From assembly GCA_007827375.1 (NCBI GenBank), contig VISH01000002.1, positions 3,187,001 to 3,251,000 on the forward strand: DNA of 64,000 bases. Reading direction: 5' to 3'. The first letter of the stretch is position 1, and every line of letters begins with the position of its first letter. The DNA comes from Alteromonadaceae bacterium 2753L.S.0a.02 (GTDB taxonomy: Bacteria > Pseudomonadota > Gammaproteobacteria > Pseudomonadales > Cellvibrionaceae). The notes beneath the pieces are model-generated. The model did no database searches, had not been told where the DNA came from, and worked only from the letters and a program-made list of their open reading frames with translations. The translations under genes were made by a program, and so were the position numbers. This document shows positions 15,917 to 23,151 of the stretch, piece after piece.

Positions 15917-16659
15917 TAACGGTCACCCATTTTGAATTTGACCATTGACGCTCGCTCTAAGCTTTCTGGCACAAAAATCCTATAGTCCATATAAACTTCA
16001 CCGCCTAGGAGCTTGTGTACAACTACGTACCTATCATCGACCTGCTCCATATAGCGGCTTTCAATAGTAGAAAAGTTCAGGGGGTATTGCTCAAAATCAC
16101 CACTTAACCACTCGAAAGATTTTCTGCGGTGTTTATCTTCAAAACCCCATAAATAAAAGACTCTTCCTAAATGAGAGGTAAAGCGCTTAAGAGGAATCCC
16201 CTTGGAGGAAATTGATTGTTTTCTAACACGCCGAAAGATGGGAAAAAAATCGCTAGAGATGTAATAAGCTTGATGATCTAGCAAGACTTCTTTAAAGATC
16301 GAGTCTTCATGCTGTGGATCAACATGAACGTAGTACCAAATCGTCCATGCCCAAGCATCCCAAACTAACCCTAGATTTTTTTCTACAGGCTCCCAGAGCC
16401 GATCACCAAGCGCTATGAAATATCTTGATATGGATTGCCTGCTTATTGTTGGTTGAGAAAAAAGAGATGACCACCTCTTCGCAAGATTTGTCGCTTTTGA
16501 TACAGAATAGTTCCTGCACCATAGCTTGATAACAAATAGAAACTGCTCTTCATTTAAGTTCGAGTTAATACAATAGCGATTTCTCAAATAACTCCCCTCT
16601 AAGCCAGTCTTTACAAGAAAAATGCACCTCTTTACAAGCAATGTCGCTTGTTGCTGCAT
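15913..16659 (-). CDS. Hypothetical protein
   Basis: A 248-residue basic protein that I do not recognise. The N-terminal half contains two helix-rich stretches, LNEEQFLFVIKLWCRNYSVS and QPTISRQSISRYFIALGDRL, that look like consecutive helix-turn-helix units such as those at the start of some transposases, while the C-terminal half is rich in Trp, Tyr and Phe. No DDE triad or zinc motif is evident. It lies between the defence cargo and the coupling-protein operon and is divergent from the latter. The start at 16659 lacks a clear ribosome-binding site, so the true N-terminus may be a little further in. It could be a regulator or a transposase-derived protein. Confidence 0.6.
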   Translation of the reverse strand: MQQQATLLVKRCIFLVKTGLEGSYLRNRYCINSNLNEEQFLFVIKLWCRNYSVSKATNLAKRWSSLFSQPTISRQSISRYFIALGDRLWEPVEKNLGLVWDAWAWTIWYYVHVDPQHEDSIFKEVLLDHQAYYISSDFFPIFRRVRKQSISSKGIPLKRFTSHLGRVFYLWGFEDKHRRKSFEWLSGDFEQYPLNFSTIESRYMEQVDDRYVVVHKLLGGEVYMDYRIFVPESLERASMVKFKMGDRY

Positions 16660-16716
16660 TCTAAAAAGTATTCCATAAAATAGGTATCCACATCAGCAAA
16701 ACACTGGAGTGGATAC

Positions 16717-16920
16717 ATGATCAACCCAGAAACATTCATGCTGCCCGGCCTGTGGGCTTTAAAGTTCATATTGTGGCTATTCGGGATTGGATGGATTGAT
16801 CCAGGTCTTTCGAGCGTCTTTGCGTTCCTGCTCTCCCTTATCTTCTGGGCGGCTGTTTTAAAAGCCGTCCTGAACATAATTGCCCGCATTATGGGCATTC
16901 ACCAGCAAGGCGGTCGATAG
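16717..16920 (+). CDS. Small membrane protein upstream of the coupling ATPase
   Basis: A 67-residue protein with two hydrophobic segments (LPGLWALKFILWLFGIGW and VFAFLLSLIFWAAVLKAVL) and a basic tail, hence a small inner-membrane protein. GGAGTG precedes its ATG, and it ends two bases before the coupling-protein gene. Small membrane proteins encoded beside type IV coupling proteins often help anchor or regulate them; the exact role is unknown here. Confidence 0.75.
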   Translation: MINPETFMLPGLWALKFILWLFGIGWIDPGLSSVFAFLLSLIFWAAVLKAVLNIIARIMGIHQQGGR

Positions 16921-16922
16921 CC

Positions 16923-18800
16923 ATGACGCTGCGCTGGCTGGTTGAAGCCAAGAACGAACTGCTGGTTCAGCTCTCCCAGATCGAGCCTGAAATGGTGCTT
17001 GAGGGAGCAGGATACATTGCGGGCGCTTGGCTCACCATGTTTGCCACCAAGACCCTTGTCACGGCTATCGCTCGCTCTCTTGGGCTATCACATCCGGCTC
17101 ATTACCGTCTCTGGCCTCGCCTTCCTTGGCGAGCGCCCTACAAATTCTGGTTAATTCTTAAGCAATGGCATGAGCGAATTGTGCTCATGAACCGCCAGTC
17201 CACAGGCGGACTGGCCGGAATGCTCACCACGCTCACCCAGCTTTATAAGCCGCATATGCTCTTTCTTGGGAGAGCTTACGCGTTTGGTATCCCCCTGCTC
17301 CAGCCGATTGGCGGCGTAATCCGTACGCATTGCATGATTTATGCGCAATCTGGGGCTGGCAAGTCAGTGCTGCTTATCACCATGATTGCGTGCTGGCTAG
17401 GCTCGGTCTTCGTAATTGATCCTAAAGGGCAAATCGTTCAAGCCTTGGCTGATTACGATAAGCGGCGCACATGGTATGTGTTTGACCCGCACGATATAAC
17501 AGGGCGCAAAAGCGTTTCTATTAATGTCATGGACATCATGGTCATGGCGATGGAAGAGCAAGGCGAAGATGCTGGCGTTCTTTGGGCTTTTCGTATCGCT
17601 GAAGCCTTAATCGTAACGCCTGAAGGTACAAAAACCCCTTTCTTCTATAACACGCCTCGCGGGCTGCTCGTTGCCGTTATCCTGCACACTTACACCTACC
17701 ACGAAAAAGAATGCTGGAACCTGCCCTTTGTTTACGACCTTCTCACAAACGGATACCGCGTTTTCAATTCTGAAACGGGCGAAGAAGAAACAAATGCGGA
17801 AGAAGCCTTTGCGTATCTCCTTCTTGCTCTTAGAAATAATACGGCCTTTAACGGGCTTATTTCCACATTAGCTGCGGCCTTTGAATCTGCGGGCAAGGAA
17901 ACGCTCGGCAATCTTAAAGCTACGCTCTACGAGTCAATCAAATGGCTTGCCATTCCATCGGTTCGCGCAAAGCTCTTAAAAAGCGATTTTGACTTTAGGG
18001 ATTTAAAACGCCAAAACGATATTGTCTTTGCGTGTGTCGCCAGCGTGTTTTCTATTCGAGAAGAACTCTCCCGCCTGTTTCGCCTCGTCATCAATATGAG
18101 CGCGTACTGCTTCGAATACGAGAAAAAGAAAAACGGTCAGTGTTTATACGTTGTCGATGAGCTGCCATCGATGGGCTATAACCCGACCATCGAAATATTG
18201 CTTGCGGTATTTCGCTCGATGGGGATTAGCTTTGTCGGTATTTCACAGGACTTGGAATTACACCAAAAAGCCTACCCTAAAAGCTGGCGAGCTTTTTCAG
18301 GCAATGCGGATTTCGTTTTGTGGATGGCAACAAACGAAAAACAAACCTCGCAATATTGCTCTGATCTTTTAGGCAAGAAAACAATTGTCGAAACCGACAA
18401 TCAAACAGGCCGTAAATTCTACCGTGAGATTTCAACGCTCGATGATGATCAGGTGCGTAGATTTCTCTCCCCTGAAAGCGGACGCATAATTTTAACGAGC
18501 GCGGGCAAGCGCGCAAAAGTTCTTGTAAACGACCCTTACTTTCGCGCTCTTTCCATTTTTAATTACGCTCCCGATCCCGATCACAAAGAAGCTTTCCTTC
18601 GCGCGTTTATGCGAAAGATTTTACGTGTGCGCCCGATAGAGCGGCGCATTGAGCAAGAGCCACAAGAAACCAAATTCGATTTTGAACAAGACCCTGTAAA
18701 CACGCCCAAAACGAAAACTCAACCTTCGGAGAAGAACTATGAAACTCAAAGACCTGCCGGAAGTAACGTCATCCCATTCAGAAGACCTGAAACTGATTGA
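16923..18800 (+). CDS. Type IV coupling protein, VirD4/TraG/TraD-like ATPase
   Basis: A 625-residue protein. N-terminal hydrophobic segments (about residues 20-50) suggest membrane anchoring. Walker A is AQSGAGKSVLL (about 141-151), followed by FVIDPKGQIV, the VirD4/TraG signature, and Walker B is LYVVDELPSMG (about 407-417), followed by SFVGISQDLELHQKAY. Coupling proteins are hexameric ATPases that deliver the relaxase-DNA complex to a type IV secretion channel. The C-terminus is Pro/Glu/Gln-rich and probably disordered, with the next gene overlapping it. No relaxase or VirB-like genes are in the window, so the rest of the machinery would be left of position 1 or supplied by another element. 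Confidence 0.9.
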   Translation: MTLRWLVEAKNELLVQLSQIEPEMVLEGAGYIAGAWLTMFATKTLVTAIARSLGLSHPAHYRLWPRLPWRAPYKFWLILKQWHERIVLMNRQSTGGLAGMLTTLTQLYKPHMLFLGRAYAFGIPLLQPIGGVIRTHCMIYAQSGAGKSVLLITMIACWLGSVFVIDPKGQIVQALADYDKRRTWYVFDPHDITGRKSVSINVMDIMVMAMEEQGEDAGVLWAFRIAEALIVTPEGTKTPFFYNTPRGLLVAVILHTYTYHEKECWNLPFVYDLLTNGYRVFNSETGEEETNAEEAFAYLLLALRNNTAFNGLISTLAAAFESAGKETLGNLKATLYESIKWLAIPSVRAKLLKSDFDFRDLKRQNDIVFACVASVFSIREELSRLFRLVINMSAYCFEYEKKKNGQCLYVVDELPSMGYNPTIEILLAVFRSMGISFVGISQDLELHQKAYPKSWRAFSGNADFVLWMATNEKQTSQYCSDLLGKKTIVETDNQTGRKFYREISTLDDDQVRRFLSPESGRIILTSAGKRAKVLVNDPYFRALSIFNYAPDPDHKEAFLRAFMRKILRVRPIERRIEQEPQETKFDFEQDPVNTPKTKTQPSEKNYETQRPAGSNVIPFRRPETD

Positions 18801-19032
18801 GGACACAGTTTCTCATTTGAATGTTCCAAAGCCGTTTATTTATCGGCGCATTTTTTCTGCTCGCTCTCAGGAGGTCGAGATGATGCGCAGCGAGCTTCGC
18901 AAAGAACTTTCGAAAAAGCTCGATGAAGCGCAGCGCTGCCTTGATGAAATCCTTTCATCCGAGCGCGGAAAACCTGAAAAGCAATCACGCTCATTTTTAA
19001 AACTCATTAATTCAAGAGGATTAGACCAATGA
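18739..19032 (+). CDS. Small coiled-coil element protein
   Basis: A 97-residue protein, highly charged, with a long predicted helix MMRSELRKELSKKLDEAQRC (about residues 48-67). It begins inside the end of the coupling-protein gene (about 62-base overlap, with GGAGAAG just upstream) and its stop overlaps the next start, so it belongs to the same operon. I do not recognise the family. A coiled coil in this place would fit an adaptor between coupling protein and the following membrane protein, but that is inference. Confidence 0.7.
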   Translation: MKLKDLPEVTSSHSEDLKLIEDTVSHLNVPKPFIYRRIFSARSQEVEMMRSELRKELSKKLDEAQRCLDEILSSERGKPEKQSRSFLKLINSRGLDQ

Positions 19033-19979
19033 ATTACCTTGACCAGCTTTGCGCCGAGAAAATTGCTTACGCAGAAGCGATTGTTTATGAATCCAACAAA
19101 GCTTTAAACGGAAGAACTCTGTACATCATTGCCACGATCCTTCGCGGCATTCTATTACTCGGAATTCTAATTCTTGAATTCCATTTCCTGCATTACGTCT
19201 TTGATTACATCAAGGCCGAAGACGGCGAAGGCCTATCCCCTACCCTCATGTCTTTTACGGCTGGCGTGATGGTGCTCGCCTTTCACATTCTGGCCTTGCA
19301 GGATAAGAATAATATCGCCGTTCGTTTTGTGAATACGGCAACCAAGTTCCTGCTTCCCTTTTATCTGATAGGCCTTGGGCTTCTTCTTGCCGGTATCATT
19401 GCCTATGGCGGCGGACTATTTAGCTTGTTTGATGGTGAGATCGTCTTCACACCCGACATGCTGATGGAAGAAGACACAAATTGGGTTGAGGAATTTATTA
19501 CGCTCTTCAATAACCCAATTGCCGTTCTTGCATTCAGCTTTGGAATTGGCGGCCTAGCAATTTCAAATCTATTCTGCGCGAACTTTCTCATCCACTCTTT
19601 GAAAGAGGCGCATGAAGCCCGTTCAGCCAATCAAGAAAAAGCAGCCAAGCTCAACGCTTCGCTAAAAAGCTTCTACGCAGGTAAAGAAGATATGCGCGAG
19701 CGGGAATTTGACTTGGCTGATCTTGATCGCTTCGATGAAAGATCGATTGCAGAAGAGTGCGCAAGCACGGTTTTACTCACCATTCAAAACGCGCTGACAT
19801 CCAAGAAGGAATTTGAATTCAGCCGCATTGATTTTGCCAGCGAGCCTACGCCTTACCAACACCCTAAAAAGCCGTTTGATGCCAAACAGCTAAAGTCACG
19901 AATTGCCGCCATTGATGCGCTCGATTTAGAGCATGTCATGAGCGCAATGCTTCCCTCTACAAATTCAAAGGTATCCTGA
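19029..19979 (+). CDS. Membrane protein of the coupling-protein operon
   Basis: A 316-residue inner-membrane protein with about four hydrophobic segments: TLYIIATILRGILLLGILIL (about residues 30-50), a second near 75-90 (LMSFTAGVMVLAFHILAL), a third near 107-130 and a fourth near 163-187. The C-terminal about 130 residues are soluble, charged and probably cytoplasmic. It overlaps the preceding gene by four bases (ATGA). I know no family for it. Its position suggests a structural part of the transfer apparatus or of an associated envelope complex with the following secreted VWA-like protein. Confidence 0.75.
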   Translation: MNYLDQLCAEKIAYAEAIVYESNKALNGRTLYIIATILRGILLLGILILEFHFLHYVFDYIKAEDGEGLSPTLMSFTAGVMVLAFHILALQDKNNIAVRFVNTATKFLLPFYLIGLGLLLAGIIAYGGGLFSLFDGEIVFTPDMLMEEDTNWVEEFITLFNNPIAVLAFSFGIGGLAISNLFCANFLIHSLKEAHEARSANQEKAAKLNASLKSFYAGKEDMREREFDLADLDRFDERSIAEECASTVLLTIQNALTSKKEFEFSRIDFASEPTPYQHPKKPFDAKQLKSRIAAIDALDLEHVMSAMLPSTNSKVS

Positions 19980-19980
19980 T

Positions 19981-20613
19981 ATGAAGACTTCACTTCTCTC
20001 AATTGCACTCGCTTCTGCGATAGCAGCGAGCGCCCACGCTAAAACGCTCACCGTTGGCACTGATCTTAGTCAGTCCAATTTACTGCTCACCAATGAGCTA
20101 TTTGCAAGGCAGGCTGCATCCTATGCAGCCAACAAAGTTCTAAATTTAGAAAACGGCGATACGGTGCGCGTTCTTTCCTTTGGCGCACTTGATGCGCCAG
20201 AAAATATCGAAAGTCAGCCCTTTGTTATTTCCAAGCGTCACCGCGCCAAGAAAGTTGCTGGCGCTACGGGCGGAAAAATCCTGCACATGATTAAAAGCGC
20301 AGGCGAAGGACAACCCAACACCAATATTGTTGCGTTCTTTGAGATTAATCGTTCCTTTGGCTGCGATCAGGGCGGAGAAATTCTCATCCTCTCCGATGGC
20401 CTTGAAGCCAGCGTTTATATCTCGCCGGAAAAATTTAAAAACGGCAAGCAATCACTTCCCAAACCCGATGTGGATTTAACAGGCTGCACAGTGACCTTTT
20501 ACGGTTTAGGTGCAGGCTGGAGCGATCCACGTCAAATCAAATACGTCACTGCGCAGTGGAAGAGCTACATCGAAGCTGCTGGCGGCGTTTTTAAACTCTA
20601 CAAAGACCAATAG
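19981..20613 (+). CDS. Secreted VWA-like protein
   Basis: A 210-residue protein with a classical signal peptide ending SAHA-K at about residue 20. The mature part starts LTVGTDLSQSN, where DLSQS fits the DxSxS metal-ion-dependent adhesion site of von Willebrand A domains, and EILILSDGLEASVYI supplies the later Asp-Gly. A further conserved-looking stretch is VTFYGLGAGWSDP. It starts two bases after the membrane protein gene. VWA domains mediate metal-dependent protein contacts, so this is probably a periplasmic partner of the membrane proteins encoded upstream. Three cysteines could not be paired with certainty. The fold is inferred from motifs. Confidence 0.75.
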   Translation: MKTSLLSIALASAIAASAHAKTLTVGTDLSQSNLLLTNELFARQAASYAANKVLNLENGDTVRVLSFGALDAPENIESQPFVISKRHRAKKVAGATGGKILHMIKSAGEGQPNTNIVAFFEINRSFGCDQGGEILILSDGLEASVYISPEKFKNGKQSLPKPDVDLTGCTVTFYGLGAGWSDPRQIKYVTAQWKSYIEAAGGVFKLYKDQ

Positions 20614-20626
20614 AGGTATTAGAGCT

Positions 20627-20890
20627 ATGAGTAATGAAAACAACAACGATCCTAAAACTCCTGCTTACAAAGCATCTTTAGTAAAAGAAGTAACAATCAG
20701 ACAAGGGAACACGGAAACGAAGAAGGATAAATTTTATCCCTTTGGTGATGCATGGAACCGAAAAAATGGGCGCATCGCATTGGATAGTCCAATGGGAACT
20801 ATTTTACTTACCCCGCCAAAAGAGCTTGAACGATTGCGTAACGAGAAAAAAGAAAACTCCGAAGAACAGGAGCACGAAGTGGAGCCGTAG
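20627..20890 (+). CDS. Small hypothetical protein
   Basis: An 87-residue, hydrophilic protein starting MSNENNNDPKTPAYKASLVK, with a central segment KKDKFYPFGDAWNRKNGRIALDSPMGTILLTPP and an acidic end. The ATG at 20627 lies thirteen bases after the VWA-like gene and is preceded by an AGAGGTATTAGAG stretch; the open frame reaches back to 20510 but that overlaps the upstream gene. It is probably the last gene of the coupling-protein operon. Function unknown. Confidence 0.7.
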   Translation: MSNENNNDPKTPAYKASLVKEVTIRQGNTETKKDKFYPFGDAWNRKNGRIALDSPMGTILLTPPKELERLRNEKKENSEEQEHEVEP

Positions 20891-21053
20891 CGTGAGCGCG
20901 GCTTTCACACGAGTTGTTAAGAAATTATTAAGAGCTTACATATACGATAGAAGTAGAAGAAGGTAATTTTTTGGATAGGTTTATCCAAGTTTTGAAACTT
21001 TATTACCTTGCATGTTTATCTATCGAGGGCTCTTCGAATTAGGAGGATGTCCT

Positions 21054-21368
21054 TTGTCAGATTGCAAAGATGTAGACGAAATAAAGCGGCAACACTCTGA
21101 ACCTCAAGAAGGTTTGGTGCCGCTTGAATGCGATACCGATAAATATAGTCATCATATAGACAATTTTGACCTATCCGAGCAGGAGAAAATCGAGTGCATG
21201 AAAATGTACTGGAATCTAATGATTTCTTTTGTCGAGCTAGGTTTTGCGGTAGATTCAATAGGAATACTGGCTTCTCAATCGCAAGATGGTAAGGATGGCG
21301 TGCTCGCTATACCACCAGCGATTGAGGGGGAATTCTCAAGGGTAAAGGAGACTTCCAATGACGAATAA
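21054..21368 (+). CDS. Hypothetical protein coupled to the recombinase
   Basis: A 104-residue acidic protein. I favour the TTG at 21054 because an optimal GGAGGA site lies seven bases upstream; the frame is open from an ATG at 21012, which has no such site. It has a helical middle (LSEQEKIECMKMYWNLMISF) and no membrane segment. Its end overlaps the recombinase start by eleven bases, so the two are cotranslated. Small proteins encoded just before serine recombinases are often directionality factors or of unknown role; I have no sequence evidence for either. Confidence 0.65.
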   Translation: MSDCKDVDEIKRQHSEPQEGLVPLECDTDKYSHHIDNFDLSEQEKIECMKMYWNLMISFVELGFAVDSIGILASQSQDGKDGVLAIPPAIEGEFSRVKETSNDE

Positions 21369-23001
21369 CCAAACAATGGCTGTTATCTACTGCCGAGTTT
21401 CGAACAAAACGCAGACAACACGGGGTGATGGTCTGGGTTCACAGGAAACGCGTTGCCGCGAATACGCCAAGTACAAGGGCTATGAGGTAGAGGCCGTGTT
21501 TACGGATGATGTATCAGGGAGCCTGATTAAGCGACCCGGAATGCAAGCCATGCTCAAACATTTGAGCAAGCATCGTAAAAACCCGCGTGTCGCCATCATC
21601 GACGATATATCAAGGCTGGCGCGGGGACTGGATGCTCATCTTCAATTACGCGGTGCTATCGCAAAAGCTGGTGCTACGCTCGAATCCCCATCAATCGAGT
21701 TTGGCGAGGATTCCGACTCTGTGCTGGTTGAAAACCTGCTCGCAAGCGTTTCACAGCACCAAAGGCAAAAGAACTCAGAGCAAACCCTTAACCGTATGAA
21801 ATCACGGATGATAAACGGCTATTGGGTTCATCAAGCTCCAATTGGCTACCGATACAAGAGAACAAGCGGGCAAGGCAAAGTCTTGGTAAAAGACGAGCCT
21901 GTAGCCAGCATCGTTAAAGAAGCATTAGAAGGTTATGCCTCTGGTCGTTTCGAGTTACAGGTCGAGGTGAAACGCTTCCTAGAAAGCTTCCCTGAATACC
22001 CGAAAGACCGCAAAGGTAATGTCCATCCTCAACGCGTCTACAACCTTCTTACTCGTTCTATATATGCAGGATATATAGAGTCCGAAGAATGGGGCATTAG
22101 TCTTAGGCCTGCTCAACACGAGGGACTAATCACTCTTGAGAAGTTCAAGGCTATTCAAGATCGTTTGAATGGCAATGCTAAAGTGCCTGCTCGCAAAGAT
22201 TTGAGCCAAGACTTTCCTTTGCGCGGGTTTGTGTCCTGCGCGGAGTGTGGTCACAACTTGACCGCTTGCTGGTCTAAGGGACGCACTGCGCCACATCCTT
22301 ACTATATGTGTTTCAAGAAAGGATGCTCTCACTATCGTAAGTCCATTCGCCGTGAAGTTATAGAAGGACAGTTTGAGGAATTTCTGCGTTCTCTCAAGCC
22401 TCGGCATGAACTGTTTAGTTTGGCAAAAGCCATGTTCACAGACCTTTGGAATCATCGTCTGGAATATGAGAAAAGCAGAAGTAAATCACTCAAGTTGGAA
22501 GTGCTAAAGACAGAGAAGAAGATCGAGCAGCTTCTTGATCGCATTGTAGATGCAGAATCTGACGCAGTGATAAGCGCCTATGAAAAGCGTATAGGTGAAT
22601 TACAGTTAGATAAGCAAATTAAACAGGAAAAAGTGTCTCAATGCGGGAGACCCTTAAGGGACTTCGACGGAACTTTTCGAACCGCAATGGATTTTCTCGC
22701 AAACCCGCATAATCTCTGGGCTTCCGAAGATGCCAGTAACCGTCATGCAGTGCTAAAACTCACTTTTGCGGACAGATTGGAGTATATGAGGGGAGAGGGT
22801 TTTCGAACCCCGAAAACCACCTTACCTTTCAAGGCTTTACGTGGTTTTTTGGGGTCTGAAAATGATATGGCGCGCTCGGGAGGATTCGAACCTCCGACCG
22901 CCTGGTTCGTAGCCAGGTACTCTATCCAGCTGAGCTACGAGCGCGTGTCTTTTTGCGCCGGTTTACCCGGCGACTTGAGGGCGCGTATATTAGGTAGTTG
23001 A
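21358..23001 (+). CDS. Large serine recombinase (integrase) reading into the tRNA-Arg gene
   Basis: A 547-residue frame. Residues about 7-150 are a resolvase/invertase catalytic domain with YCRVS (catalytic Ser) and a DDISRLARG helix; then a Recombinase domain (IGYRYKRTSGQGKVLV...RVYNLLTRSIYAGYI, about 165-270), a zinc ribbon (CAECGHNL ... CFKKGCSHY) and a coiled coil. The start has AAGGAG ahead. From about codon 505 the frame reads through the complement of tRNA-Arg, giving ARSGGFEPPTAWFVARY, and stops after the tRNA. The natural protein tail therefore depends on integration. In the excised circle a different tail would be made. Likely function: integration and excision of the element at this tRNA. 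Confidence 0.93.
   Translation: MTNNQTMAVIYCRVSNKTQTTRGDGLGSQETRCREYAKYKGYEVEAVFTDDVSGSLIKRPGMQAMLKHLSKHRKNPRVAIIDDISRLARGLDAHLQLRGAIAKAGATLESPSIEFGEDSDSVLVENLLASVSQHQRQKNSEQTLNRMKSRMINGYWVHQAPIGYRYKRTSGQGKVLVKDEPVASIVKEALEGYASGRFELQVEVKRFLESFPEYPKDRKGNVHPQRVYNLLTRSIYAGYIESEEWGISLRPAQHEGLITLEKFKAIQDRLNGNAKVPARKDLSQDFPLRGFVSCAECGHNLTACWSKGRTAPHPYYMCFKKGCSHYRKSIRREVIEGQFEEFLRSLKPRHELFSLAKAMFTDLWNHRLEYEKSRSKSLKLEVLKTEKKIEQLLDRIVDAESDAVISAYEKRIGELQLDKQIKQEKVSQCGRPLRDFDGTFRTAMDFLANPHNLWASEDASNRHAVLKLTFADRLEYMRGEGFRTPKTTLPFKALRGFLGSENDMARSGGFEPPTAWFVARYSIQLSYERVSFCAGLPGDLRARILGS
22807..22855. repeat. Imperfect inverted repeat beside the tRNA-Arg attachment site
   Basis: ACCCCGAAAACCAC (22807-22820) pairs with GTGGTTTTTTGGGGT (22841-22855) with one extra base, around a 20-base loop. 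It ends thirteen bases before the encoded CCA of tRNA-Arg and lies inside the recombinase frame. It may be a recombinase binding arm or a transcription-stop hairpin for the tRNA. Confidence 0.6.
22868..22944 (-). tRNA. tRNA-Arg (anticodon ACG)
   Basis: A complete 77-base cloverleaf on the minus strand: acceptor GCGCTCG/CGAGCGC, D arm, anticodon arm CCTGG-CTACGAA-CCAGG with anticodon ACG, T arm GGAGG-TTCGAAT-CCTCC, discriminator G and encoded CCA. Its 3' end faces the mobile element, whose recombinase frame runs through it, as expected when integration occurs in the 3' part of a tRNA gene and the gene is restored. Confidence 0.96.
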
Positions 23002-23151
23002 TATGCCTGAGTCAAGGGGGAATCGGCACTTTTTACAGGAATTTCATCCACCGAGCGGAGTTAGCGCAAAACCCCACAGGCGGCGTTCCCTAACGTGGCA
23101 GAAAGCACTAACATACCCGCCCGATCAATCAAGAGTTTCGCAGCCACTGGC

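Larger units (their letters stand above)
1..22870. mobile_element. Right-hand part of an integrated mobile element ending at tRNA-Arg
   Basis: This stretch combines a large serine recombinase at its right edge, an ArdA antirestriction gene, a VirD4/TraG-like coupling ATPase with associated membrane and periplasmic genes, and cargo operons with phage-conflict character. The recombinase frame continues into the tRNA-Arg(ACG) gene at 22868-22944, which makes the 3' end of that tRNA the probable attachment site. The left boundary is not visible, and I found no second copy of the tRNA 3' end in the window, so the element probably continues to the left. No relaxase or type IV pilus genes are seen here, so it could be a conjugative element cut off by the window or a mobilizable one. 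The extent is inference. Confidence 0.6.

Noticed and set aside
15913..16659. Transposase of an insertion sequence
   Set aside because: Helix-turn-helix-like pieces are present, but there is no DDE triad and no flanking inverted repeats, so I kept it as hypothetical.
1..22870. Second copy of the tRNA-Arg 3' end as left attachment site
   Set aside because: I looked for GGAGGATTCGAACC near gene boundaries and did not find it; the left end is probably outside the window.
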